Shown: positions 54,931 through 62,234 of the stretch, piece after piece
How the letters are laid out: each line of letters opens with the position of its first letter
How positions within the stretch are numbered: position 1 is the first letter of the stretch
Source of the DNA: Pseudomonadota bacterium
GTDB taxonomy: Bacteria > Campylobacterota > Campylobacteria > Campylobacterales > Sulfurospirillaceae
NCBI GenBank assembly: GCA_017860615.1
Contig: JAGDMU010000005.1
Location: 1 to 64,000, forward strand
DNA: 64,000 bases
Reading direction: 5' to 3'
Translations under genes and position numbers: made by a program
Notes under the pieces: generated by a model
The model's database searches: none
What the model was told of the DNA's origin: nothing
The model's input: the letters and a program-made list of their open reading frames with translations, nothing else

Positions 54931-55472
54931 GCGGTAACTCCTTGTGTAGTTGTTTCTCTTATCAATAACGATTTGAGCTGTAATAAAATAAAGGTAATGG
55001 CTTTAGAGTCATGTTCACTCTCTCTTAAGGCTTTCTCGATAAAACGAGGTACCCACAGATGGATGTGTTCATGTAAAAAATAGTGACGAAGTTCACTTAA
55101 ATAGGTTATCTCTTTTGCCTCTTCAAGATAAAGCAGTTGGTAATACGCATCGAGTTCAACGCCCAGATGATCTTCTGGTATGACGTTTTTTAAAGGATAG
55201 GTAAAGCCCATGGTTTCGTAGAGTTCTCTTACCTGCAAGGTACTTTGAGACATCACGACATCAGGATTGTCCAAATAAACCGAAGCAAATGGGTCTGCGA
55301 CAGGCTCCATCGGACCTACAAAATAACGATTGAATTGCACTTCCAAATCCTCTTCCGAAATTTCTATGGAAGAATTCAGTGCATCAAACGCAACTTTAAG
55401 TGCTTTAGAGTTTTGAGCATTGAAAATATCACGAAGGTGTTTAACGTCGTTTAGTCTTGAAGTCGTTTGCAT
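54927..55472 (-). CDS. TorD/DmsD-type molybdoenzyme chaperone
   Basis: 181 residues, all-helical, with FNRYFVGPMEPVADPFASVYLD and the family segments YETMGFTYPLKNVIPEDHLGVELD and LRHYFLHEHIHLWVPRFIEKAL read in pieces. TorD-family proteins hold the Tat signal of a molybdoenzyme until the cofactor is inserted. It is the first gene of the operon, overlapping the catalytic subunit gene, which is therefore its probable client. Confidence 0.85.
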   Translation of the reverse strand: MQTTSRLNDVKHLRDIFNAQNSKALKVAFDALNSSIEISEEDLEVQFNRYFVGPMEPVADPFASVYLDNPDVVMSQSTLQVRELYETMGFTYPLKNVIPEDHLGVELDAYYQLLYLEEAKEITYLSELRHYFLHEHIHLWVPRFIEKALRESEHDSKAITFILLQLKSLLIRETTTQGVTA

Positions 55473-55667
55473 CTTAAACTCTTTTTTTAATTTATTTTTT
55501 TAACAAACTGAAGAAATGGTAAAGCAAAAAAAGAGCAAAAAAATCGCAAAAAGGATTTGAGTATGTACAATTTTGACATTTTAGAAAAATTTGCAGGTAA
55601 ACATTTCTTTTAATTTTCTTCCAATACAAATTCTCTATAATGGTAAAAATAAAAAAAAGGAATATAT

Positions 55668-56411
55668 TTGATAACTAAAATAGATATGAACTCACCAGAA
55701 TTTTTAGCAGAATTTGAAAAAACGGAAGCCTTTACTGACAAGGTCTGCGAACAATTTGGCTTTGCTTACACCCCGCTCACGGAAGTGAAAGAGTCCATAC
55801 AACAAGGGTTAACGCGCAATAAACTCATCTATGGAAAGCGCTACTGCCCCTGTTTTATGGTCATAGGAAGCACACCCGAAGAGCAAGCCAAAGCAGGTAA
55901 TCGCTTGTGTCCTTGCACACCCGCACTCAGCGTTGAAATTCCAGAGCATGGCAAATGCCACTGTACAATTTTCTGCACCCCTGAACATGCACGTGAACTC
56001 GCACAAGAAGAGAGTGCAGAAGAAGCCGTACATACGCACACCAGAGGTTTAAGCCAAGAAGAGTGTGAGGTGTTGATGAAAAAAGAGCAACTCGATGGCA
56101 GTGAACTTGAAGCGCTCCTAGAAGCCAGAGAACAAGGCTGTGTGAAGTTCAACCTTGTCGATACACGCGAATGGATGGAATGGATAGGCAACCGCATCAA
56201 AGGCACAGACTTCTTGATCCCGACAACCAGCTTTCACAATGCCATGGAACAGTTAAACGGCAAAGAAAACACACCTGTCATTTTATACTGTTACAGCGGA
56301 AGCCGAAGTGCGTATTGTCAACGTATTTTAAAACATATGGGATTTAAAACCGTCCTCAATCTTGAATATGGGATTATGGCGTATGATGGGGAAACGGAGA
56401 GTGGAGAATAA
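55668..56411 (+). CDS. Ferredoxin:thioredoxin reductase catalytic domain fused to rhodanese
   Basis: 247 residues. Residues about 20-115 carry the thioredoxin reductase beta pattern: YCPCF, LCPCTPAL and GKCHCTIFC, the Cys set that holds a 4Fe-4S cluster beside a redox disulfide. Residues about 155-240 are a rhodanese domain with the active-site loop LYCYSGSRSA and its persulfide Cys. The start is a TTG at 55668, or ATG 55686 (MNSPEF), after AAAAAGGAA. The fusion suggests disulfide or persulfide chemistry linked to sulfur metabolism. It is divergent from the molybdoenzyme operon. Confidence 0.85.
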   Translation: MITKIDMNSPEFLAEFEKTEAFTDKVCEQFGFAYTPLTEVKESIQQGLTRNKLIYGKRYCPCFMVIGSTPEEQAKAGNRLCPCTPALSVEIPEHGKCHCTIFCTPEHARELAQEESAEEAVHTHTRGLSQEECEVLMKKEQLDGSELEALLEAREQGCVKFNLVDTREWMEWIGNRIKGTDFLIPTTSFHNAMEQLNGKENTPVILYCYSGSRSAYCQRILKHMGFKTVLNLEYGIMAYDGETESGE

Positions 56412-56420
56412 AAAGAAGAT

Positions 56421-56450
56421 CTCTTTTACAGGCTCTTGCCTGTAAAAGAG
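56421..56450. terminator. Strong bidirectional terminator
   Basis: CTCTTTTACAGG (56421-56432), a 6-nt loop, CCTGTAAAAGAG (56439-56450): a perfect 12-bp stem between the convergent rhodanese fusion gene and ychF. Confidence 0.85.
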
Positions 56451-56459
56451 TGTATTGTT

Positions 56460-57560
56460 TTATACGTTAAATCTAAAGTGCATCACATCGCCATCTTGAA
56501 CGATGTACTCTTTACCCTCTAGGCGCATTTTACCAGCCTCTTTTGAGCCAGCCTCACCCTTATAGGCGATAAAATCATTGTAACCAATGACTTCCGCACG
56601 AATGAAACCTTTTTCAAAATCGTTGTGAATGACGGCTGCCGCTTTTGGAGCTTTCCAGCCTTTTTCAATGGTCCACGCACGCACTTCTTTGACACCAGCG
56701 GTGAAGTATGAAGCGAGTCCTAGTTTGTCAAACGCTAGACGGATGATCTGTTTAAGACCTGATTCTTCGATGCCAAGCTCTTTTAAGAACTCTTCGGCCT
56801 CTTCCTCTTCAAGGGCGATCATCTCTTCTTCAACTTTGGCACAAAGTACTACGACATCCGCGCCAACTTCTTTTGCGTGTGCTTTAACGGCTTTTACATG
56901 CTCGTTCTCTTCAAGTAAGCCTGCTTCATCGACGTTTGCACCATAAATAATGGTTTTGTTAGAAAGAAATCGTAGCTCTTTATCAAGTGCTTGGAAGTTT
57001 TCATCATCTTTGCGTGCAAAGGTGCTGACAGGTTTGATGTCATCGAGGTGTGCGCGAAGTTCTGTAGCAATTTCTGCTAATGCTTGCGCACCCTTTTCAA
57101 GTTTGGCTTGGCGTTTAAGACGGTCAAGTTTTTTATCTAACTGTTGTACGTCCGCAAAAATAAGCTCGCTCTCGATGATCTCGATATCACGAAGGGGATT
57201 GATGCTGTTTTCAACGTGCGTGATGTTCTCATCTTCAAAACAACGCACCATGTGTAAAATGACTTCTACTTCACGAATGTTGGACAAGAATTGATTGCCA
57301 AGACCTTCACCCGCACTCGCACCTTTAACCAAACCAGCGATGTCCACAAAGTCCACCGTTGAGTGCTGAATGCGCTCAGGATTGACGATCTTTGCAAGCT
57401 CTTCAAGACGAGGATCGGGAACGGGGACAACGGCTTTATTTGGCTCTATTGTACAAAAAGGATAGTTTGCAGATTCTGCATTTTGCGCTTTAGTCAGCGC
57501 ATTAAACGTGGTTGATTTTCCGACATTGGGGAGTCCTACGATACCGACACCTAAACCCAT
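56460..57560 (-). CDS. ychF: Ribosome-binding ATPase/GTPase YchF (OBG family)
   Basis: 366 residues: G1 GLPNVGKSTTFNALT, G3 DIAGLVKGASAGEGLGNQFL, a helical insert rich in charged residues (about 135-200), and a C-terminal TGS domain (ARAEVIGYNDFIAYKGEAG, VQDGDVMHFRFNV). It hydrolyses ATP and binds ribosomes, with roles in translation and stress. It is a core gene read alone toward the strong hairpin at 56421. Confidence 0.96.
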   Translation of the reverse strand: MGLGVGIVGLPNVGKSTTFNALTKAQNAESANYPFCTIEPNKAVVPVPDPRLEELAKIVNPERIQHSTVDFVDIAGLVKGASAGEGLGNQFLSNIREVEVILHMVRCFEDENITHVENSINPLRDIEIIESELIFADVQQLDKKLDRLKRQAKLEKGAQALAEIATELRAHLDDIKPVSTFARKDDENFQALDKELRFLSNKTIIYGANVDEAGLLEENEHVKAVKAHAKEVGADVVVLCAKVEEEMIALEEEEAEEFLKELGIEESGLKQIIRLAFDKLGLASYFTAGVKEVRAWTIEKGWKAPKAAAVIHNDFEKGFIRAEVIGYNDFIAYKGEAGSKEAGKMRLEGKEYIVQDGDVMHFRFNV

Positions 57561-57660
57561 AGATTGACCTTTATAATTAACTTTGAATGTTCAAGTTTAC
57601 CTTAAAACGTCTTAAAAACTGACACACACGCAATAAAAGGCTTTTCTATGGGATAGGGTT

Positions 57661-57680
57661 AGTCTTTACAGGTAAAGACT
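57661..57680. terminator. Hairpin at the end of the cyd operon
   Basis: AGTCTTTA (57661-57668), loop CAGG, TAAAGACT (57673-57680). It overlaps the stop of the last small cyd gene. The minus-strand sequence beyond is not T-rich, so termination there would be weak. Confidence 0.4.
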
Positions 57681-57804
57681 ATTTCCCTTTTAAATACTCT
57701 TCAAAATGGTCTATATTGAGCACAATGAAGCGATACGAGACGTAAATCGTGATGGGCCATACACAAAGCCACAAAAAACCTGAGGTGTAATTGATTACTT
57801 CCAT
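57679..57804 (-). CDS. Small single-helix membrane protein of the cyd operon (CydX-like)
   Basis: 41 residues starting MEVINYTSGFLWLCVWPITI and ending FEEYLKGK, with one membrane helix (about 8-30). ATG 57804 follows TAGGAAG at good spacing, directly after the end of the split cydB frame. CydX-type subunits of cytochrome bd have the same size, single helix and acidic tail and are encoded after cydB. Sequence identity to CydX is not evident, so the assignment rests on size and position. Confidence 0.6.
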   Translation of the reverse strand: MEVINYTSGFLWLCVWPITIYVSYRFIVLNIDHFEEYLKGK

Positions 57805-57812
57805 GATGCTTC

Positions 57813-57977
57813 CTAGTAATGATGTGAATCAGCTTCGATTTCAGCCGATGTAATTTTTGTTTTATCCATAGCACGCCACACAAGATAGATGTAACCCAAG
57901 ACAAACGGAACGCCCAAAGAGACATAACTCATTGCGGTAAGCGTGTAGTGTGAAGAAGAGCTGTTTTCAATGCTCAA
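57813..57977 (-). pseudogene. cydB: Detached C-terminal piece of CydB in a shifted frame
   Basis: This frame, read from a TTG at 57977 or as a continuation of cydB, gives 54 residues: SIENSSSSHYTLTAMSY, then VSLGVPFVLGYIYLVWRAMDK and ITSAEIEADSHHY. These match the last membrane helix and tail of CydB proteins (the Escherichia coli tail reads ITKEDIERNTHSLY). The main cydB frame ends at 57967 just before this helix. No good ribosome site precedes the TTG. The region is best explained by a small deletion and frameshift in cydB, or by a sequencing error. Confidence 0.7.
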
Positions 57978-58881
57978 GGAGCTTGAAACTCGTCACGACT
58001 AAAATCACTCCAAATCCACTAAACCAAATGCCTCTTCGGCTTGCTTTAAAGAGCGTGATAAAGATGGCGTAAAGCACAAGGAGTGTTCCTGCTAAGAAGG
58101 CTACTGCAAGCAGTGGTGTGGCTAAAAAATTGTTTAAAAATTTATGAGATTCTTGAACAACAATTCCCCCATGGTAGGAAAAGCCATGCATCACTAAGAG
58201 CATCACTACAAGTAAAACAAAAAATCCGATAAACAAAATCGCATCTTTGAAGAGTTGTTTTTTGGCATTGGCGTAAATCAGAGCTTCATCAATATTGTTG
58301 ATAAAATAAAGCGCTGCTTGCACGCGCGCCAAGAAAAACAGTGTCAATCCAAACGCTACATTAAAAGGGTGCATGACCGCTTCTAGCCCATATGTAGGCA
58401 GTGTCCATGCCGAAAAATTCATGCTGTTGCGTACGAAATTTCCGCCTGTGAAAAGCGTACCAAGCGCTATCCCGATTAAGATAATTCCCACACTGCCGTT
58501 GATATACAAGAAAAGCTCGTAGGTGCGTTTTCCTAAAAAGTTATTGGGTTTCACACGGTATTCGTACGAGACAGCTTGAACGATAAAGCAGAATAAAATC
58601 GCCATCCAAACATAATACGCTCCTCCAAAACTCACCGCATAAAAAAGAGGAAATGCCGCAAAAAGAGCGCCGCCAAAGAGTACGAGCGCGGTAAAGGAAA
58701 GCTCCCACTTACGACCTAAAGAGCCGACTAAAACATTGCGCTGTTTTTCATCTTTGGCGATGCTATACAGCAGTGTCTGTCCCCCTTGAACAAAGGTGAT
58801 AAACACAAAAAGAGCTCCAATAAGGCTCACCAAAAACCACCAGTACTGTTGAAGCGTTAATAGCGATAAATTTCCAAACAT
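57967..58881 (-). CDS. cydB: Cytochrome bd oxidase subunit II, frameshifted near the C-terminus
   Basis: 304 residues beginning MFGNLSLLTLQQYWWFLVSL, with ITFVQGGQTLLYSIAKDEKQR and eight membrane helices. It stops after LVVTSFKLLEH, short of the 360-380 residues usual for CydB; the missing last helix is encoded in another frame at 57813-57977. ATG 58881 follows GAGGAGG and is preferred over an upstream start at 58902 inside cydA. Subunit II stabilises the haem-carrying CydA. Whether a working protein is made depends on frameshifting or on two-piece assembly. Confidence 0.85.
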   Translation of the reverse strand: MFGNLSLLTLQQYWWFLVSLIGALFVFITFVQGGQTLLYSIAKDEKQRNVLVGSLGRKWELSFTALVLFGGALFAAFPLFYAVSFGGAYYVWMAILFCFIVQAVSYEYRVKPNNFLGKRTYELFLYINGSVGIILIGIALGTLFTGGNFVRNSMNFSAWTLPTYGLEAVMHPFNVAFGLTLFFLARVQAALYFINNIDEALIYANAKKQLFKDAILFIGFFVLLVVMLLVMHGFSYHGGIVVQESHKFLNNFLATPLLAVAFLAGTLLVLYAIFITLFKASRRGIWFSGFGVILVVTSFKLLEH

Positions 58882-58882
58882 C

Positions 58883-60409
58883 TTATGCCTCCTCAGGTCC
58901 AATGGTAATTTGTTTAAGCATGATTTTCACCTCGGCAATGAGCAATGCGGTAAAAATAATGGCAAAAAGCCCTAATGTAATCATGACAGAGACTGCATCA
59001 ATATGCGAGCTTGCCATACCCACAGGAAGCATACCTTGAATTGCCCAAGGTTGCCTGCCCACTTCCGCTACGATCCACCCTGCTTCGCCTGCAATGTAGC
59101 CCAAAGGAATGGAGAAAAGCCCCGCATACAAGAGTAGTTTTTTCGTCTCAATTTTACCGATCATACTAAAGTAGAGCACGAAGAAAAAGAGCGCTAAAAA
59201 CCAACTCCCTAAACCCACCATAATGTGAAAACTGTAAAAGGTCAGCGCAATGGGTGGGATGATTTTTTCAGGTTTGTCTAAATAGCCATACCCAAAATAG
59301 GCCTCATGAGAGCGAAAAAGCGCTAAAGCTTCCTCTTTGCGTGGGATGTCTCCAATGTGTTGCGCTTCTTTATAATCACGCAAAGCATCCAGTGCAATTT
59401 TGCCTTTATCCAGTTTACTTTGAGCAGATTCAATGGAGAGTTTTTCATTTCCAAGGACAAGGTCGTCAATGCCAGGTACAAATGCGTCAATATTGCGAAA
59501 GCCTAAGAAAGAGAGTGCATAAGGAATCTCGATCGACCAGATAAATTCATCTTGAGTGTCGCCAATCTTTTTGAGAGAATTCAACTGCCCAATTGCCACA
59601 ATGCCCGCACGCCTTTTTCCATCGTATAAGCCTTCCATCGCTGCGAGTTTCGTTGGCTGACTTTGTGCGATTCGATGTGCAGACTCATCGCCTGTTGCTA
59701 GTAAAAAAAGTGAGGCTAAAAGCCCAAAAGAGGCGCCCACGATAATGCTGCGTTTGGCAAAGAGTCTATGTCTATTTTTCAGTAAAAACCAACTGCTTAC
59801 ACCCACTACAAAGAGGGAACCCATCACATAGCCACTACCGATTGTATGTAAAAATTTTGAAATCGCATTGGGATTGAACAGAACATCTGCGAAACTTTTC
59901 ATCTCAAACCGTGCACTTTCAAGGTTAAACTCCATTCCGACGGGGTGTTGCATCCAACCATTCGCTACGAGGATCCAAAGCGCTGAGAGGTTCGAGCCAA
60001 TCGCGACAAGCCATGTGGAGAGCAAATGCACTTTGGGCGATACTTTTTCCCAGCCAAAAAACATCACGGCAAAAAAGGTCGATTCTAAGAAAAACGCCAT
60101 AATGCCTTCAATCGCCAAAGGGGCGCCAAAAAGATCACCCACGATCCATGAATAATTTGACCAATTCGTTCCAAATTCAAACTCTAAGATAATGCCTGTG
60201 GCAAGACCTATCGCAAAATTGATCGCAAAGAGTGTCATCCAAAATTTCGTCAGCTTTTTCCACTCAGGATTTTTGGTTCTAACGTAGATGCTCTCCATAA
60301 TAGCAAGTAGAAAAGAGAGTCCCAGCGTCAAAGGAACAAAAAGCCAGTGATACAAAGCCGTAAGCGCAAATTGCGCACGTGATAACTCAACAAGAAGTGT
60401 GTGATCCAT
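58883..60409 (-). CDS. cydA: Cytochrome bd oxidase subunit I
   Basis: 508 residues with nine membrane helices. Haem-ligand His residues sit in LTALYHWLFVPLTLGLSFLL (read in part) and SKFLHTIGSGYVMG; the quinol-site and haem-d region GRQPWAIQGMLP is present. This high-affinity oxidase reduces oxygen with menaquinol and protects oxygen-sensitive metabolism. It follows the DUF4492 gene by 11 bp and ends 1 bp before the cydB ATG, in the order DUF4492-cydA-cydB-small protein. Confidence 0.95.
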   Translation of the reverse strand: MDHTLLVELSRAQFALTALYHWLFVPLTLGLSFLLAIMESIYVRTKNPEWKKLTKFWMTLFAINFAIGLATGIILEFEFGTNWSNYSWIVGDLFGAPLAIEGIMAFFLESTFFAVMFFGWEKVSPKVHLLSTWLVAIGSNLSALWILVANGWMQHPVGMEFNLESARFEMKSFADVLFNPNAISKFLHTIGSGYVMGSLFVVGVSSWFLLKNRHRLFAKRSIIVGASFGLLASLFLLATGDESAHRIAQSQPTKLAAMEGLYDGKRRAGIVAIGQLNSLKKIGDTQDEFIWSIEIPYALSFLGFRNIDAFVPGIDDLVLGNEKLSIESAQSKLDKGKIALDALRDYKEAQHIGDIPRKEEALALFRSHEAYFGYGYLDKPEKIIPPIALTFYSFHIMVGLGSWFLALFFFVLYFSMIGKIETKKLLLYAGLFSIPLGYIAGEAGWIVAEVGRQPWAIQGMLPVGMASSHIDAVSVMITLGLFAIIFTALLIAEVKIMLKQITIGPEEA

Positions 60410-60420
60410 GAGAATGCCTT

Positions 60421-60630
60421 TTAGTGTTTCATCAAATGTTCAAGCACAAAGTCTGCTCTTTGTGTGTCATTTGAAAAGTGTGTTTGGAGAATGTTGGGGA
60501 AGAAAAAGAGCTTTAAAACGACAAAAAAAAGGAAAAACTTAATAGCGATAATTACCCAGAGCTGTTTTCCAACGCGCATCTGTTTAAATCCATCTCTGTA
60601 GAAAAAAATGATCTGTTTAAGCCAGCCCAT
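60421..60630 (-). CDS. DUF4492 protein of the cytochrome bd operon
   Basis: 69 residues with one membrane helix (LWVIIAIKFFLFFVVLKLFFF) preceded by the DUF4492 pattern IIFFYRDGFKQMRVGKQLW. DUF4492 proteins occur upstream of cydAB in Bacteroidetes and Campylobacterota; the function is unknown, possibly in assembly. It is the first gene of the operon here. Confidence 0.85.
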   Translation of the reverse strand: MGWLKQIIFFYRDGFKQMRVGKQLWVIIAIKFFLFFVVLKLFFFPNILQTHFSNDTQRADFVLEHLMKH

Positions 60631-60687
60631 TTTTATAACCTTTTTTTCTTATTATAATAAGAAATAGCTAATATTGATTAAACGAAA

Positions 60688-60711
60688 CGCCTCAATATCA
60701 TGATTGAGGCG
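60688..60711 (-). terminator. Terminator after the NifX-like gene
   Basis: CGCCTCAAT (60688-60696), a 6-nt loop, ATTGAGGCG (60703-60711), followed on the minus strand by TTTCGTTTAAT. It lies 23 bp past the NifX-like stop. Confidence 0.75.
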
Positions 60712-60733
60712 AAATAAAAGGGAAATTTTATCC

Positions 60734-61099
60734 TTAATGATGGGAACAGGTATGATTTGGGTCAATCTTAACCGTTTTTCCTGCGAGAAAATCGCTTAAT
60801 GCCTCTTCAACTATGTCATTTTTGTCATCAAAATAGACAGCAACATTAACAGCCAAAAACTTTTTCAAAGGTTCACCACCAATGCCTGAAACTACCAGTG
60901 TATCTGCCCCAAGGGCTTGTATATTTGCCACCGCGTTAGCGCACCCTCCTGTTACATGACCAGGGTTTTTATGTACTTTTACCTCTTTAACCACACCATT
61001 TTCAACAGTCACTGCTGTGTAAAACGTTGCTTTACCAAAGTGTGCGCCTCTTTTTGCCCCAAGACCTTCGTCTTTCATGGTTGGAAATACAATCGTCAT
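60734..61099 (-). CDS. NifB/NifX-family iron-molybdenum cofactor-binding-like protein
   Basis: 121 residues with the NifX fold: GKATFYTAVTVENGVVKEVKV, NPGHVTGGCANAVANIQALGADTLVVSGIGG (in pieces) and a His-rich tail (PNHTCSHH). Proteins of this group bind metal clusters or act in metal-cofactor handling outside nitrogen fixation. It is divergent from a DUF134 regulator that also carries a NifX-like half; twin operator-like sites lie between them. Confidence 0.85.
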   Translation of the reverse strand: MTIVFPTMKDEGLGAKRGAHFGKATFYTAVTVENGVVKEVKVHKNPGHVTGGCANAVANIQALGADTLVVSGIGGEPLKKFLAVNVAVYFDDKNDIVEEALSDFLAGKTVKIDPNHTCSHH

Positions 61100-61131
61100 T
61101 TTCGATCCTTTTCATTCAATAGACTATTTAT

Positions 61132-61175
61132 ATGAACATATGTCCAAAATAATACTCTTATAATGAACATATGTC
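61132..61175. promoter_or_regulatory. Twin ATGAACATATGTC operator-like repeats
   Basis: ATGAACATATGTC occurs at 61132-61144 and 61163-61175, 31 bp apart, about three helical turns. Each contains the palindrome ACATATGT. A TATAAT overlaps the second copy. The pair sits in the divergent promoter region of the NifX-like and DUF134 genes, so the DUF134 protein is the likely binder. Confidence 0.65.
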
Positions 61176-61226
61176 AAGTATTTTTAAATCATGTTATAAT
61201 GCACACATTACATGTAAAGGGGATTT

Positions 61227-61817
61227 ATGCCACGGCAAAAATGCAAACGATTTACGTCATTCAGACCACCGTGTTGTCAATTTAACCCTCATAATTTGAA
61301 GCCGCATCAAGAGTCTATCACGCTTTTAGCTGAAGAGGTCGAAGCACTTTATTTGATGGATTTGTTGGAGTTGTATCAAGAAGAAGCCGCATCAAAGATG
61401 GAAGTTTCTCGCCCTACCTTTGCGCGCATCATAAAATCAGCGCGACACAAAGTCGCTTTAGCCATTCTTGGAGGACAAACATTACATCTTGAAAGCACAA
61501 AAGAGCGTTATGTCGTTGCCGTATGCAGTGAAAATGAAACCTCACCTTACGCTGGATTAAGCCCTAAAAGCAAGTACATTCATTTTTTCACACTGGAAAA
61601 CCATCAGATCAGCGAACACCAGATGATTCCAAATCCCCTGACTTCCAATCAGATGAAACCCTCTTTAGTCTTAACAGAGCTTTTTGTCAATCATCGGGTG
61701 AATGTCTTTATAACAGGCACCATAGGACAAGGATTTAAAACCAATCTTTCCTCAAAAGGCATTCCCGTCCTTTTGAAAGAAGAGATAAGCGATAACGCGA
61801 TAACAGCCCTTTGGTAG
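61227..61817 (+). CDS. DUF134 DNA-binding protein with NifX-like C-terminal domain
   Basis: 196 residues. The first 90 carry the DUF134 start MPRQKCKRF, a long helix and a helix-turn-helix (YQEEAASKMEVSRPTFARII). Residues about 95-196 look like a NifX-type domain (ERYVVAVCSENE, VNVFITGTIGQGF). The fusion suggests a transcription factor that senses a metal cluster or its precursor. ATG 61227 follows AAAGGGG. It probably controls itself and the divergent NifX-like gene through the twin repeats. Confidence 0.85.
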   Translation: MPRQKCKRFTSFRPPCCQFNPHNLKPHQESITLLAEEVEALYLMDLLELYQEEAASKMEVSRPTFARIIKSARHKVALAILGGQTLHLESTKERYVVAVCSENETSPYAGLSPKSKYIHFFTLENHQISEHQMIPNPLTSNQMKPSLVLTELFVNHRVNVFITGTIGQGFKTNLSSKGIPVLLKEEISDNAITALW

Positions 61818-61818
61818 A

Positions 61819-62205
61819 TTAATCTACCAAAGACTTTGCCCAAGTTTCCATCACTGCGTGCAGCTCCTCTTTGGGTGCTTCCATAAATTCAATTACAAAA
61901 CGATCTTCAAACTCACAGATGCCTATACTTCGTGGACGGACTGCAACCATTTTAGTACTCGGAATGGCACTTCCAAAACAAAAAACAATGTTTTTTACAT
62001 CTTTTAACCCGTCTAATATCTCCCCATCAAGTGCTTTTGTATGCGCATAGTGGTCAAAGATAGCGATAAAGTGCGCTACGGGATGGGTGGTGATTTTCTC
62101 TTTAAAGTACTCAACCAGTTGCGCCATGCCCTTATAGCGAAGTTTCTCTTTCTGTAATGTCAACGAATGAATAGGATATTTGTCCATAAACACTGTTTTT
62201 TCCAT
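61819..62205 (-). CDS. Conserved protein of unknown function
   Basis: 128 residues, soluble, with no signal peptide. Notable segments are VAHFIAIFDHYAHTKALDG, KNIVFCFGSAIPSTKMVAVR and GICEFEDRFVIEFME. The family is not recognised with certainty. It follows the TDT transporter gene by 29 bp on the same strand and converges with the DUF134 gene, 1 bp from its stop, so it is probably an operon partner of the transporter. Confidence 0.6.
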   Translation of the reverse strand: MEKTVFMDKYPIHSLTLQKEKLRYKGMAQLVEYFKEKITTHPVAHFIAIFDHYAHTKALDGEILDGLKDVKNIVFCFGSAIPSTKMVAVRPRSIGICEFEDRFVIEFMEAPKEELHAVMETWAKSLVD

Positions 62206-62234
62206 ATCTGTTTCCTTTTAAATACTATATAAAC

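Noticed and set aside
57701-57925. A 74-codon minus-strand frame after cydB
   Set aside because: It overlaps the detached CydB tail and the CydX-like gene in another frame; both of those have better protein or ribosome-site support.
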